NCBI RefSeq assembly: GCF_011751745.2
Contig: NZ_CP061170.1
Coordinates: 1,240,001-1,304,000 of the forward strand
DNA: 64,000 nt
Source: Paramicrobacterium fandaimingii
Lineage (GTDB): Bacteria > Actinomycetota > Actinomycetes > Actinomycetales > Microbacteriaceae
Direction of reading: 5' to 3'
Within the stretch, counting starts at the first letter, position 1. Each line of letters opens with the position of its first letter. The notes under the pieces were generated by a model. The model searched no databases and was not told the origin of the DNA. It saw nothing but the letters and a program-made list of their open reading frames with translations. Position numbers and translations under genes: made by a program. Positions 1 to 9,108 of this stretch are shown piece by piece.

Positions 1-396
1 AACAGCCGGCACCCGCGTGCGCTCGAGCCAGCGGTCGACAACGTCGATGTATTCGGCGTTTGCAAGCATGCCGATCTTCACGGCGTCAATGACCACATCG
101 TCGCTCACCGCGTCGAGCTGTTCGGCGAGAAAGTCGGCCGGGGGAGTGTGCACCGATCGCACCCCTCGAGTGTTCTGCGCGACGAGTGCGGTGACGACGG
201 CCATGCCGTATCCGCCGTTTGCTGCAATGGACTTCAGATCGGCCTGAATGCCCGCGCCGCCTGTCGGGTCAGTGCCCGCGATACTGAGTACCCGCGGAAT
301 CTGCGCTGCAAGCCCAGTGCCACCCGCGGAGGCGTGTGTGGCCGCTGCGCGCGGCGGAACGGACGTGGAGGCAGGTGTTTCTGGCGTACGCGTCAT
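1..396 (-). CDS. thiD: Hydroxymethylpyrimidine/phosphomethylpyrimidine kinase ThiD, N-terminal part (cut by window edge)
   Basis: ThiD phosphorylates HMP and HMP-phosphate to HMP-PP, the pyrimidine half of thiamine. On the minus strand, ATG at 396-394 opens a roughly 40-residue Ala/Thr/Pro-rich lead. It is followed by the family signature RVLSIAGTDPTGGAGIQAD, the substrate/ATP-fold start of the ribokinase superfamily, and then by a GYGMAVVTALVAQNTRGV stretch also typical of ThiD. The reading frame stays open to base 1, so the C-terminal half, including the anion-hole GTGC region, lies outside the window. Placement just behind a TPP riboswitch supports the call. The N-terminal lead could instead mean a slightly later start. 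A fused ThiD-ThiE or ThiD-TenA protein cannot be excluded because the 3' end is missing. Confidence 0.93.
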   Translation of the reverse strand, partial: MTRTPETPASTSVPPRAAATHASAGGTGLAAQIPRVLSIAGTDPTGGAGIQADLKSIAANGGYGMAVVTALVAQNTRGVRSVHTPPADFLAEQLDAVSDDVVIDAVKIGMLANAEYIDVVDRWLERTRVPAV

Positions 397-402
397 GCGC
401 GA

Positions 403-470
403 CATCCCTTCGCTAGTACGAGCTAGATCAGGTTCAACGGGTGTTCTCTCAGCCCTCGCGGGCACCCCGT
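403..470 (-). promoter_or_regulatory. TPP riboswitch (THI box) upstream of thiD
   Basis: Read on the minus strand, the segment carries the conserved THI-box parts in order: a GGGGTGCCC strand, GGCTGAGAG (bases 454-446), the pairing partner ACACCCGTTGAACCTGATC (about 444-426), and the tail TAGCGAAGGGA. The purine-rich GAAGGGA at the 3' end is also the likely thiD ribosome-binding site, about 9 bases before the ATG. This arrangement suggests translational control by sequestration of that site when TPP is bound; that mode is inferred. Confidence 0.93.
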
Positions 471-503
471 GTCACTTGTGACGGCCACTCTACCCGACGG
501 CGG

Positions 504-2162
504 TCATGCGTCGGCGTAGCAGCGAGCGATCGCCACATCGAGCGGAAAATCGATGGGAAAGTCCCCGAAGAGCCCGCGCCCTGCGGCATCCGCTGCCTCG
601 CGAACGGCGTCTGCGACGAGCTCTGCTGACTGTTCCGGTGCATGGATGACGAGTTCGTCGTGCAGAAAATAGACGATATGCGGATGCTGCTCGCCGCTGT
701 CGAGCGCGAAGAGGCGGTGCCGCAGCTCGGCCATCCAGCAGAGCGCCCATTCGGCGGCGGTCCCCTGGGCGACGAAGTTGCGCGTGAAGCGGCCCCAATC
801 TCGCGCTGCGCTGCGCCCCGCGCGCTCCTGGGCCGGCGTCGCGGTCACCTGGGCTCCCGCGCGTGTGACCGCCGCCCACGCATCTGAGGGCAACGGAGAG
901 CTTCGTCCGAGCCACGTCGTCACCTGGTCGCCTTTCTCACCCGACCGTGCCGCGTTCTCGACGAGACCGGTTGCTCGTGGATACGTGCGGAGCAGCTTGG
1001 GCATGAGACGTGCACTTTCGCCCGTCGTTGCTCCATAGAGCGCACCGAGCATTGCGAGCTTCGCGTGCGCGCGTGTGTCGACGGTGCCCGCGTCGACGAG
1101 GCCCTGGTAGAGATCTGTTCCGTGGCCGGCCGCCGCCATGGCGACGTCGCCCGCCATCGCCGCGACGATCCGTGGTTCAAGCTGAGCCGCATCGGCAACC
1201 ACAAACGTCCAGCCGTCATCGGCGACGACCGCTGGGCGCACCTGCGCGGGCAGCTGCAGTGCGCCGCCTCCATCTGTCGCCCACCTGCCGGTCACGACCC
1301 CGGCGACGACGTATTCGGGGCGAAAACGATCGCCATGCACCCACTCGTCGAGCCAGGCCCAGCCGTTCGCCGTCATCAGCCGAGAGAGCGACTTGTACTG
1401 CAGCAGCGGCTCGATCACGGCGTGTTCGTGTCGTTGCAGTTCCCACTTGCTCGTCGAATCCACGGTGACGCCTGCCAACCTCAAAGCTCGCAGCAACTCG
1501 ATGTGGGAGTCAGGATTGAGTGACGACGAGCCGAGCTCGGTGCGAATTTTGGCAGCAAGCTGCTCGAGAACGGCGGGTCTGCCGCCGAAGATCGGGCGGG
1601 GCCCGAGCGCGTCGGTGAGAATTCTCTCGTGAATATCTCGCCTCCAGGGCAGACCGTCGTGGCGAATCTCGCACGCGATCAGAGCGCCGCATGACTCCGC
1701 CGCCAACAGGCGCTTCAGCCCCCACGGAGCCGACGAACCGGTGACGGCCTCGCACTGACGCTGGAGTTCGGCAACGGCGTCAGGGCGTGCCTCAGCACCC
1801 GTGAGCTCCGCGAACCCGGCAAGCGAGCCTTCGTCGGCCGAGGGCGTCCACGGGGCATCCCACGAATCTTGTGGGCGTTGCGAGAGCCCGTCTGCGGCCG
1901 TTCTCGTTGACCGGCGAAGTATGGCGCGACACAACGCAAGATCGTGGCTTCGCCCGAGTCGGATGCCCCGCTCGACGAGCTGCGGGTACAGCTCGGCGGT
2001 GCGGGCGAACACCCACCGAACGCCCGCGAGATCACGTTGAGAGATGACCTCGGCGGCGTCGTCCCAGCTCACGACGGACTCACCTGTGGCGGCACCGTTC
2101 TCATCGGCGTCGATCAGCCGAAGACCTGGCGGGTGTGAGGAAGGTTCGATGACGACGTACAC
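504..2162 (-). CDS. PolA-like bifunctional 3'-5' exonuclease/DNA polymerase
   Basis: A family A DNA polymerase paralogue of about 552 residues, much shorter than Pol I because it has no 5'-nuclease domain. All three polymerase motifs are visible. Motif A is VVADAAQLEPRIVAAMAGD, equivalent to DYSQIELR with the metal-binding Asp kept. Motif B is the helix around RAHAKLAMLGALYG, with Lys and YG. Motif C is FLHDELVIHAP, with the HDE catalytic triplet. The N-terminal 180 or so residues would correspond to a degenerate DnaQ-like exonuclease region. The frame remains open to 2333, but I start at GTG 2162 because the rhodanese gene begins divergently at 2217. A GGAGG lies a rather long 17 bases upstream. 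Its role is inferred to be repair or damage-associated synthesis. Confidence 0.85.
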   Translation of the reverse strand: MYVVIEPSSHPPGLRLIDADENGAATGESVVSWDDAAEVISQRDLAGVRWVFARTAELYPQLVERGIRLGRSHDLALCRAILRRSTRTAADGLSQRPQDSWDAPWTPSADEGSLAGFAELTGAEARPDAVAELQRQCEAVTGSSAPWGLKRLLAAESCGALIACEIRHDGLPWRRDIHERILTDALGPRPIFGGRPAVLEQLAAKIRTELGSSSLNPDSHIELLRALRLAGVTVDSTSKWELQRHEHAVIEPLLQYKSLSRLMTANGWAWLDEWVHGDRFRPEYVVAGVVTGRWATDGGGALQLPAQVRPAVVADDGWTFVVADAAQLEPRIVAAMAGDVAMAAAGHGTDLYQGLVDAGTVDTRAHAKLAMLGALYGATTGESARLMPKLLRTYPRATGLVENAARSGEKGDQVTTWLGRSSPLPSDAWAAVTRAGAQVTATPAQERAGRSAARDWGRFTRNFVAQGTAAEWALCWMAELRHRLFALDSGEQHPHIVYFLHDELVIHAPEQSAELVADAVREAADAAGRGLFGDFPIDFPLDVAIARCYADA

Positions 2163-2216
2163 GACTCTATTCTCGCGGCTGCCTCCGACAACAGCGGAGC
2201 GTGTGAGGATGGAAAG

Positions 2217-2525
2217 ATGAAAGAGATCACCGTGACCGAGCTCGCCGCCCGCGAACAGCAGGGAACCGCCGCCATTGTCGACGTTCGTGAGCCAGACGAG
2301 TGGGCGAACGCTCACGTCGAGGGTGCCGTGCACATTCCTATGTCGCAGTTCATGGAACGCGAGGGTGAGCTTCCCGACTCAGACGAGCTGCACATCATGT
2401 GCCATTCGGGCGCCCGCAGCTCGCGCGTCGCGCAGTACCTTGAGCAGAAGGGCTTCAACGCCGCAAACGTCGACGGCGGCATCGTCGCATGGACAGGCGC
2501 GGGGCTCCCCGTCGTCAGCGGCTGA
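2217..2525 (+). CDS. Single-domain rhodanese (sulfurtransferase)
   Basis: A 102-residue stand-alone rhodanese domain of the GlpE/PspE size class, likely cytoplasmic because no signal peptide is seen. The N-terminal VDVREPDEWANAHVEGAVHIP block is typical. The active-site loop is CHSGARS, whose Cys would carry the persulfide and whose Arg residues bind substrate. The final VDGGIVAWTGAGLPV is the standard C-terminal motif. It ends two bases before the convergent stop of the Ig-like protein gene. The sulfur acceptor is unknown. Confidence 0.92.
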   Translation: MKEITVTELAAREQQGTAAIVDVREPDEWANAHVEGAVHIPMSQFMEREGELPDSDELHIMCHSGARSSRVAQYLEQKGFNAANVDGGIVAWTGAGLPVVSG

Positions 2526-2527
2526 GG

Positions 2528-4738
2528 CTACGAGCTCGCGAGCATCGGCTGAACGTAGCGCTTCCACAGCCACACCGAAATGCCGAGCGCTGCGAAGGCG
2601 AGCACGAGAGCGAGCGCCGCAAGCACATTTCCTGTCGCACGCCAGTTTTCGATGCTCGGCCCGAGCATCACAAACAGTGCCGTCAGAATCGCCAGCACGG
2701 CCGCAAGCCACAGCGGTCGCGACCAAGCGAAGATCGCTCGTCCGCTCAACCGGCCAAGCGGCACCATCATGATCGCCGCGGAGCCGATGCCGACGAGCGC
2801 TGTGATGTTCGCCGTCTCGATCACCAGCTGAGTGAAGAAGCCCCCGCCCTGCGGCACGAACGAGGCAAGCAGCCACGCAATCACGCCCACGACGAAGACG
2901 CCGCTGATGCGCGAGAGCGCCAGGCGTGCGAGCACAGCGCTATTCAACACAGTCGGCACGCGCACGGTCGTGACGAGTGCGAAGAGCAGCGCGGGGTGCA
3001 GATCGAAGACGCGTGACGCGAGCACCGCGGCCGCAACGACGAGCAGCCAACGCGGGTTGAACCGAACCTCGGTGAAACCGCATTGCCACACGTGCGAGAG
3101 GATGCGCGGCAGCCATGCCGCTGCCGCGTTGATGATGGCGGCAGCCACGATCGCGGCCAAGAGAAGCCTCAGGTACGCGGGCCTGCCATCGACCGGGTTC
3201 GCGAAGATCGTGAGGGCCCCGGTCGCGGCGATGCCGAGCACGATCATGGCTATGCGCCCCGGAACGGCAAGCATCGGCGCCCTCTCGAACTCCGACTCCG
3301 ATCGATTGCGCCCGGTGAAGACGACTCCGGATGCCGCGACCCGCCGCCGTGCGAGCGTACCGGCCAGCATCCTCGCGGGAATCAGAATGAGCGCGATCGT
3401 CAAGACAGCGAGCAGAAGCGCCCTTGCCCAGCCCGCGACCGCGTCGAGCCCGATTGCGGGCGGAAGCGACTCGGTAAACGGGGTTGCGTGGTTCCAGGGG
3501 CCCGGGCCGTTCGGCGGCGCGGCCGGGGGAGCGGCTTCGTTTCTCGAATCGTTGTCGTCGCTCTTCGAGGGCTCTGGCTCTTTTTCACCCGGAGTCTTGT
3601 CGCTGTCGCCCGGCGTCGTTTTCTCATCGGTCGGCTTGTCTGATGGCGAGGTCGCCGGAGGGTCCGACGGCGAAGACGAGCTTCCGAACAAGACCGTCAC
3701 GGCTGGGCCATCACCGCTGGAGTTGCCAGCCGTGTCGTCAGCTTTGGCGACGATCTTCTGTGCACCTGAAGTCGCGACCTCAGCTGCCGTGCACGACCAG
3801 GTTCCCGACGACGAAACGTCGACCTTGCAGACGGACTGCGCACCGACGAACACGGTCACCGTGGAGCCGGGTTCACCTGTTCCGGAGATCGTCGCGCCCG
3901 ATGTCGGAACCGTCGCGCCGGCTGCCGGCGCGGTGATCCTGGGCTTCGATGGCGCGCTCAGATCGACGGTGACGGGAACGGCGGCGCTCGGGTTTGACGC
4001 GCGTCCCGCCCCTTTCATTGTCTGCGTTGCCGTCGCCGAAGCCTTTGAGAACTCGTCGGTGATGGAGACTGCCCATCTGCCTTTGGCATCGGCGGAGGTT
4101 GTGTATCTATGTCCGTCGATCCTCACCGTCACTGTTGCGCCGTCTGCGGCGTTTCCGCCGCTGAGGGAGCCGTTCTTCCCGATCGGCTTCGAGGGGGCGT
4201 CTATCGACAGTGTGAAGAACACGTCTACTGTCGCTTCGGCGCTGACTTCGCCGCTTGAACCTGACCATGTCGCGGTTATTTCTTGGTCCGCGCCTTGGCC
4301 TACCGGAACTGACGTCGAGAACGAGCCGTCGGCACCTACCTTTGTGCTGGTGTCGCCTCGTGGCGACGTGATTTGGATTACCGAATTTTCCGGAATGTCG
4401 CTGACTGTTCCCGTAACCGGCATCTTCGGCGTGCCCCAGAAATCGCCCGGTTCGACGAGATCGATCTTTGGCTGTTCCGACGTGGGAGGCGGCGTCGTTG
4501 CGTTGTCGCCGGTGTTGGGCGGAGACGGTGTTTCCGTGCCATCATCGGTCTCTGTCGAGACCAGGGAGCCAGCGGAGGAGGCGGCTGCCGGGCTCACAAA
4601 CAGGAGCGGAAGCGACAGGGCGGCCGCGGCGACAACCGCGAGGGCGAAAAAGTGCCATCGGCCACGCGATCTCACCGGCACGTCCGGAGAGATTTGCTGT
4701 GCTGTGTCAGAGAAAGTCCGCCCCACTTCACCATCCAT
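2528..4738 (-). CDS. Large Ig-like-repeat surface protein with polytopic membrane C-terminus
   Basis: A 736-residue protein. Residues about 28-52 form a signal peptide or first transmembrane helix with an Ala-rich cleavage region. Residues about 95-350 hold roughly three bacterial Ig-like beta-sandwich repeats, with patterns such as GSTVTVFVGAQ followed by GTWSCTA. Next comes a Ser/Pro/Asp/Lys/Glu-rich linker of about 70 residues, then a C-terminal half with about eight hydrophobic helices. The architecture places an adhesive or ligand-binding stalk outside the cell and an integral domain in the membrane. Function is unknown. The multi-helix C-terminus does not match a transporter family I can name. 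ATG 4738 is chosen because it precedes the signal segment at normal distance. Confidence 0.75.
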   Translation of the reverse strand: MDGEVGRTFSDTAQQISPDVPVRSRGRWHFFALAVVAAAALSLPLLFVSPAAASSAGSLVSTETDDGTETPSPPNTGDNATTPPPTSEQPKIDLVEPGDFWGTPKMPVTGTVSDIPENSVIQITSPRGDTSTKVGADGSFSTSVPVGQGADQEITATWSGSSGEVSAEATVDVFFTLSIDAPSKPIGKNGSLSGGNAADGATVTVRIDGHRYTTSADAKGRWAVSITDEFSKASATATQTMKGAGRASNPSAAVPVTVDLSAPSKPRITAPAAGATVPTSGATISGTGEPGSTVTVFVGAQSVCKVDVSSSGTWSCTAAEVATSGAQKIVAKADDTAGNSSGDGPAVTVLFGSSSSPSDPPATSPSDKPTDEKTTPGDSDKTPGEKEPEPSKSDDNDSRNEAAPPAAPPNGPGPWNHATPFTESLPPAIGLDAVAGWARALLLAVLTIALILIPARMLAGTLARRRVAASGVVFTGRNRSESEFERAPMLAVPGRIAMIVLGIAATGALTIFANPVDGRPAYLRLLLAAIVAAAIINAAAAWLPRILSHVWQCGFTEVRFNPRWLLVVAAAVLASRVFDLHPALLFALVTTVRVPTVLNSAVLARLALSRISGVFVVGVIAWLLASFVPQGGGFFTQLVIETANITALVGIGSAAIMMVPLGRLSGRAIFAWSRPLWLAAVLAILTALFVMLGPSIENWRATGNVLAALALVLAFAALGISVWLWKRYVQPMLASS

Positions 4739-4892
4739 TCACGGCGATAACAGGCGTGAAGTCAAGGCGGCACGGCGCTTTAAGGCGCGCTTCTCAGCGC
4801 TACCCCAGGGTGGAGGACGAATAACGTGAGCATAGCTCTCTTTGTGCCCTCGTGGAAGGTCGTTATCGTGTCAGTAAGACGAAAGGAACTCA

Positions 4893-6143
4893 ATGGCGAT
4901 TTCCCTGACCGCGCACGAGCAGGCGAGTGCGCACCCCGCCCCCTGGCGCTCACCCGAGAGATACTGGCCGTCAATCGACAATGCGACGGCAGGTGAAGAT
5001 CCGCCGTTCGGAGTACTCCACCTTGACGCCTTGCGGTTCAACGCCCACGACATGATCCGACGGGCCGCGGGAACGCCCATTCGCATCGCGAGCAAGTCAG
5101 TTCGCGTCAGGTCGGTTCTGGATGCTGCGCTCGCGCTGCCCGGATTCGAGGGCGTTCTCGCCTACACCCTTCCCGAAGCACTGTGGCTCGCTGAGAGCAT
5201 CGACGACGTCGTTGTCGGCTACCCGACGGCAGATCGCGCAGCCATCGCCCAACTCGCAGCCTCAGAGACCCTCGCCTCGCGCGTGACCCTCATGGTCGAC
5301 AGCGCGGAGCATCTTGACGTGATCGATGCCGTCGTTCCCGCTCGCAAACGCGCGGTGATCCGCGTGTGCCTCGAACTCGACGCGTCGTGGAACGCGCCGC
5401 CGCCTCTCGGACGTCTCGGCACATGGCGGTCTCCGATTCACTCGCCACAGGCGGCGCGGTCGCTCGCGGAGTACATTGTCAGCCGCCCCGGCTTCGAGCT
5501 TGTCGGCATGATGGCGTACGAAGGGCAGATCGCTGGAGTGCCCGATCACGAGCCGCGCAAGGCCGCGATGAATGCCCTCGTCGGCTGGGTCAAGACTCAG
5601 TCGCGCGCCGAGCTTGCCGAGCGGAGAGGTGAAGCCGTCGCGCTTGTCAAAGACGTCGCTGATCTTCGTTTCGTGAACGGGGGAGGCACGGGCTCGCTTG
5701 AGAGCACATCGCAGGATGACTCCGTGACCGAGATCGCCGCGGGCAGCGGACTCTTCGCCGGGCATCTGTTCGACGGCTTCCGTGCGTTCAGCCCAGCCCC
5801 AGCGGCATCCTTCGCCCTATCTGTCGTGCGCAAGCCTCGCGGCGACATGGCCACAATTCTCGGCGGCGGCTGGATCGCATCGGGCCCACCCGGAATCGAG
5901 CGGCTGCCCAAACCGGTCTGGCCCGAGGGCCTACGCATGATGCCTCGCGAGATGGCCGGCGAAGTGCAGACTCCCGTGGAGGGTGCGTCGGCGGCTCGAC
6001 TGTCGATTGGTGACCGCGTGTGGCTGCGGCACAACAAGTCGGGCGAGCTGAGTGAGCGCCTCACCGAGTTTCTCGTTGTCGACGACGACAGCATCGTGGA
6101 CCGTGTGCCGACGTATCGCGGCGAAGGAAAGGCATTTCTGTGA
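4893..6143 (+). CDS. Amino acid deaminase/aldolase, D-threonine aldolase-like (alanine racemase N-terminal fold)
   Basis: A 416-residue PLP fold-type III enzyme. Family members cleave or deaminate D-hydroxy amino acids (D-threonine aldolase, D-serine dehydratase relatives). The N-terminal FGVLHLDALRFNAHDMIRRAAGTPIRIASKSVR segment contains the Lys expected to bind PLP in an IASKS context. The middle holds the barrel with FVNGGGTGSLEST. The C-terminal beta domain carries GDRVWLRHNKSGELSERL, with metal/substrate-type residues. ATG 4893 follows an AAAGGAA ribosome site. The gene overlaps the next one by four bases (GTGA), so the two are probably translated together. The exact substrate cannot be read from sequence. 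Confidence 0.85.
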   Translation: MAISLTAHEQASAHPAPWRSPERYWPSIDNATAGEDPPFGVLHLDALRFNAHDMIRRAAGTPIRIASKSVRVRSVLDAALALPGFEGVLAYTLPEALWLAESIDDVVVGYPTADRAAIAQLAASETLASRVTLMVDSAEHLDVIDAVVPARKRAVIRVCLELDASWNAPPPLGRLGTWRSPIHSPQAARSLAEYIVSRPGFELVGMMAYEGQIAGVPDHEPRKAAMNALVGWVKTQSRAELAERRGEAVALVKDVADLRFVNGGGTGSLESTSQDDSVTEIAAGSGLFAGHLFDGFRAFSPAPAASFALSVVRKPRGDMATILGGGWIASGPPGIERLPKPVWPEGLRMMPREMAGEVQTPVEGASAARLSIGDRVWLRHNKSGELSERLTEFLVVDDDSIVDRVPTYRGEGKAFL

Positions 6144-7453
6144 CAGCAACGGGCGGAGCCTGGCGAAATTGGGGCCGCACAGAGAAAGCAAAGCCCATCA
6201 GAGTGGAGCGTCCCCGAACGGCAAGCGCCGTTCAGCGGGCTGTCGTTGCTGCCGCGGGCAGCGGAATTCCGATCAAGGCAGTCGGAGCCAGCCACAGCTT
6301 CAGCGGCATTGCAGCCCCTGTCGGTGTGCTTCTCGAACTCGACGATCTGACGGGGCTCATCGACGTTGATGAGCGTCACGGGCTCGCCACGTTCTCTGCC
6401 GGAACACGGCTGCGTGACGTTCCGCGACTGCTTGCGCGTCACGGTTTGGCTATGGAGAATCTCGGAGACATCGACAGCCAGTCGCTTGCCGGAGCCATCT
6501 CGACGGGCACGCACGGGACGGGCGCATCGTTCCGCGGTCTTGCCGCGCAGGTCGCCGGAGTGACCCTGGTTACGGGGACGGGCGAGCTGCTGCACGTTGA
6601 CACCGACACCAACTCTGAGCTTCTTCCTGCCGTTGCGCTCGGGCTTGGTTCTCTCGGCATTCTCGTCGATGTCACGGTGCGCTGCGTGCCGGCATTCGAC
6701 CTCGCCGCGGTGGAGAAGCCGGAGCCGCTCGACGACGTGCTCGAGGCGCTGTCGCAGCGTGTGGCCGAGAGCGACCACTTCGAGTTCTACTGGTTTCCCC
6801 ACACCGAAACGGCCCTGACCAAGACAAATACGAGGATGCCCTCGGGCACCGCGCGGCGGCCGCTCTCGCCTGCGAGGCGCTGGCTCGACGACACCCTCGT
6901 CTCGAATGGCCTCTACGAGGTGACGTGCCGGCTTGGCTCTGCCGTTCCTGCGATCACGCCAACCGTGAACCGCCTCGCGGACAAGCTCACGGGCAACCGC
7001 GCGTTCACTGATGCCTCCCACCGTGTCTTCACGACGAAGCGCACGGTGCGCTTCGCCGAGATGGAGTACGCGCTTCCGGCAGAGAACGTTGCCGATGCGC
7101 TGCGCGAGGTGAAGAAGCTCATCGAAAGGTCGGGCTGGTCGATCTCCTTTCCCGTCGAAGTTCGCTTCGCGGCATCCGATGATCTGTGGCTGTCGACGGC
7201 GACCGGTCGCGAGACCGGATACATCGCTGTGCACCGCTATGCCCGCGAGAATCCGGTCGAGTACTTCCGTGCCGTCGAAGAGATCATGCGCGAGAGGGGC
7301 GGGCGTCCGCACTGGGGAAAGATGCACTGGCGTGACGCCTCGACCCTGCGCGACAGTTATGCGCGGTTCGATGATTTCGTCGCCGTGCGTGACCGCCTCG
7401 ACCCGTCACGGCTGTTTCGCAACCCGTACCTTGACCGCGTACTTGGACCCTGA
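6140..7453 (+). CDS. FAD-linked aldonolactone oxidase (D-arabinono-1,4-lactone/L-gulonolactone oxidase family)
   Basis: A 437-residue flavoenzyme of the VAO/PCMH family. The N-terminal FAD domain shows AVGASHSFSGIAAP, where the His in GxSHS is the usual covalent FAD site, and GAISTGTHGTGASFRGL binds FAD phosphates. The C-terminal ALO domain ends with RPHWGKMHW, the HWGK active-site signature, and a terminal FRNPYLDRVL close to the family C-terminus. It starts with GTG inside the stop of the aldolase-like gene, indicating an operon. The likely reaction is oxidation of a sugar lactone to an ascorbate-like product with reduction of O2; the physiological substrate is unknown. Confidence 0.9.
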   Translation: MTATGGAWRNWGRTEKAKPIRVERPRTASAVQRAVVAAAGSGIPIKAVGASHSFSGIAAPVGVLLELDDLTGLIDVDERHGLATFSAGTRLRDVPRLLARHGLAMENLGDIDSQSLAGAISTGTHGTGASFRGLAAQVAGVTLVTGTGELLHVDTDTNSELLPAVALGLGSLGILVDVTVRCVPAFDLAAVEKPEPLDDVLEALSQRVAESDHFEFYWFPHTETALTKTNTRMPSGTARRPLSPARRWLDDTLVSNGLYEVTCRLGSAVPAITPTVNRLADKLTGNRAFTDASHRVFTTKRTVRFAEMEYALPAENVADALREVKKLIERSGWSISFPVEVRFAASDDLWLSTATGRETGYIAVHRYARENPVEYFRAVEEIMRERGGRPHWGKMHWRDASTLRDSYARFDDFVAVRDRLDPSRLFRNPYLDRVLGP

Positions 7454-7566
7454 GAATGCCGCGTGCATCGCCCTGAGCACACTGAATTCGCCGGTGAAGC
7501 TCAGAAAGCTGCCCGTAGACTGAGGGAACGCGGCTTCGACCGGGTCGCACACAGCACAGAGGGAGT

Positions 7567-8142
7567 ATGCAAAGCATGGAATGGCTTATTCCAGTTCTCA
7601 TCGTTGTGGCGCTCGTCGTCATCATCGGCATTTACCTGTGGGTGACATACAACTCGCTCGTCACGCTCGGTGTTCGCGTTAACGAGGCATGGAGCGACAT
7701 CACGGTTCAGCTCAAACGCCGTGCTGACCTCATTCCGAACCTCATCGAGGCGGTCAAGGGCTACGCCGCACACGAGAAGTCCGTATTTGAGAACGTCACC
7801 GAAGCGCGCGCAGAAACCTTGAATGCGCAAGGCCCCGCCGACGCATCTACTGCAGAAAACCACATGCAGCAGGCGCTCAAGTCAATCTTCGCGGTAGCCG
7901 AGGCTTACCCGCAGCTTCAGGCGAGCAACAACTTCCTCCAGCTGCAGAGCGAGCTTGTTGACACGGAAGACAAGATTCAGGCATCACGTCGTTTCTACAA
8001 CGGTGGCGTGCGCGAGCTGAACACGAAGATCCGGGTGTTCCCGAACAACCTTTTCGCGAAGAAGCTCGGATTCGAGCTTCGTGAGTTCTTCGAAGTCACC
8101 GACAGCGCAGCGATTGCGGAGCCTCCTCGCATTCAGTTTTAA
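7567..8142 (+). CDS. lemA: LemA family membrane-anchored protein
   Basis: A 191-residue protein with one N-terminal transmembrane helix (residues about 5-25) followed by a long helical cytoplasmic or extracellular coiled bundle. Diagnostic LemA features are YNSLVTLGVRVNEAWSDI, the LKRRADLIPNLIEAVKGYA stretch and the terminal FEVTDSAAIAEPPRIQF. ATG 7567 has AGGGAG just upstream. It is followed 75 bases later by an HtpX-type protease gene. This LemA/HtpX pairing recurs in Actinobacteria and suggests membrane-protein quality control. The molecular function of LemA remains unclear. Confidence 0.93.
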   Translation: MQSMEWLIPVLIVVALVVIIGIYLWVTYNSLVTLGVRVNEAWSDITVQLKRRADLIPNLIEAVKGYAAHEKSVFENVTEARAETLNAQGPADASTAENHMQQALKSIFAVAEAYPQLQASNNFLQLQSELVDTEDKIQASRRFYNGGVRELNTKIRVFPNNLFAKKLGFELREFFEVTDSAAIAEPPRIQF

Positions 8143-8217
8143 TTCCCTGCCGGCAGCTTGTTTGCGCAGCTGTCGGCGGCTTCGCCTGCTGCACACGTCG
8201 CCTGTGAAGGGACACTG

Positions 8218-9108
8218 ATGTATCGCGCAATCCGCAAGAACAAGATCAACACCGTCGTGATCATCATCGGGTTTCTCCTGCTGATCGGTGCGCTCGGTGC
8301 CCTTGCCGGATACGCGTATAACAGCTGGACGATCACGATCGTCGTGCTCGCCGTTGCGATCGGCTACGCCCTTCTGCAGTACTTCATGGCGTCGTCGCAG
8401 GCGCTCGCGATCAGCGGTGGCAAGCAGATTCGCAAGGCAGACAACCCGCGTCTTTATCGGGTTGTCGAAAACCTGAGCATTGCAACGGGAACGCCGATGC
8501 CAAAGGTATACATCATCAACGACCCGGCCCCGAACGCTTTCGCGACAGGCAGGGATCCCGAGCACGCCTCTGTCGCCGCTACGACGGGGTTGCTCGACAT
8601 CATGACCGACTCCGAGCTTGAGGGCGTCATGGCACACGAGCTCGGCCACGTTCGCAACTATGACATTCGCGTATCGATGATCGTCTTCGGCCTTGTGGTT
8701 GCGATCGGGTTCATCGCCGATATCTTCCTTCGCATGATGTGGTTCGGCGGTGGGCGCGGCGGCAATCGTGGCGGTGGGGGAAACCCCATCATCATGATCT
8801 TCGGCATCGTGGCCATGCTGATCGCGCCCCTTGTCGCCATGCTTGTTCAGCTCGCCATCTCGCGGCAGCGCGAGTACCTCGCTGACGCAACCGGGGCACT
8901 CACGACACGGCATCCCGATGCACTCGCGAGTGCATTGCTCAAGCTTGACGAGCATGCCCGCCCCATGAAGCGGCAGAACACCTCGACGGCGCACCTGTGG
9001 ATCAATGATCCACAGAAGAAGCCCGGTGTTGCCAAGCGGCTCATGAGCTCGCACCCGCCCATTGCCGACCGCGTGCAGCGCCTGCGAGACATGGGGGGCA
9101 GCTTCTGA
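8218..9108 (+). CDS. htpX: Membrane zinc metalloprotease HtpX (M48 family)
   Basis: A 296-residue M48B membrane protease that degrades damaged membrane proteins. Two N-terminal helices (about 12-30 and 38-55) precede the catalytic motif HELGHVRNYD (HExxH, residues about 141-145). The third zinc ligand, a Glu, lies in SRQREYLADATGA. Two further helices flank a Gly/Arg/Asn-rich loop. The frame extends back to 8158, but ATG 8218 is preferred: it is preceded by GTGAAGGG and begins with the family-typical MYRAIRKNK. It forms a pair with lemA immediately upstream. Confidence 0.93.
   Translation: MYRAIRKNKINTVVIIIGFLLLIGALGALAGYAYNSWTITIVVLAVAIGYALLQYFMASSQALAISGGKQIRKADNPRLYRVVENLSIATGTPMPKVYIINDPAPNAFATGRDPEHASVAATTGLLDIMTDSELEGVMAHELGHVRNYDIRVSMIVFGLVVAIGFIADIFLRMMWFGGGRGGNRGGGGNPIIMIFGIVAMLIAPLVAMLVQLAISRQREYLADATGALTTRHPDALASALLKLDEHARPMKRQNTSTAHLWINDPQKKPGVAKRLMSSHPPIADRVQRLRDMGGSF

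Noticed and set aside
2832..4829. Long plus-strand open frame (665 codons) opposite the Ig-like protein
   Set aside because: An antisense shadow of a GC-rich gene. The minus-strand frame has a signal peptide, Ig repeats and membrane helices.
5597..7327. Long minus-strand open frame (576 codons) over the aldolase and oxidase genes
   Set aside because: Both plus-strand genes are strongly recognised families. The opposite frame is Arg/Ala-rich with no family features.
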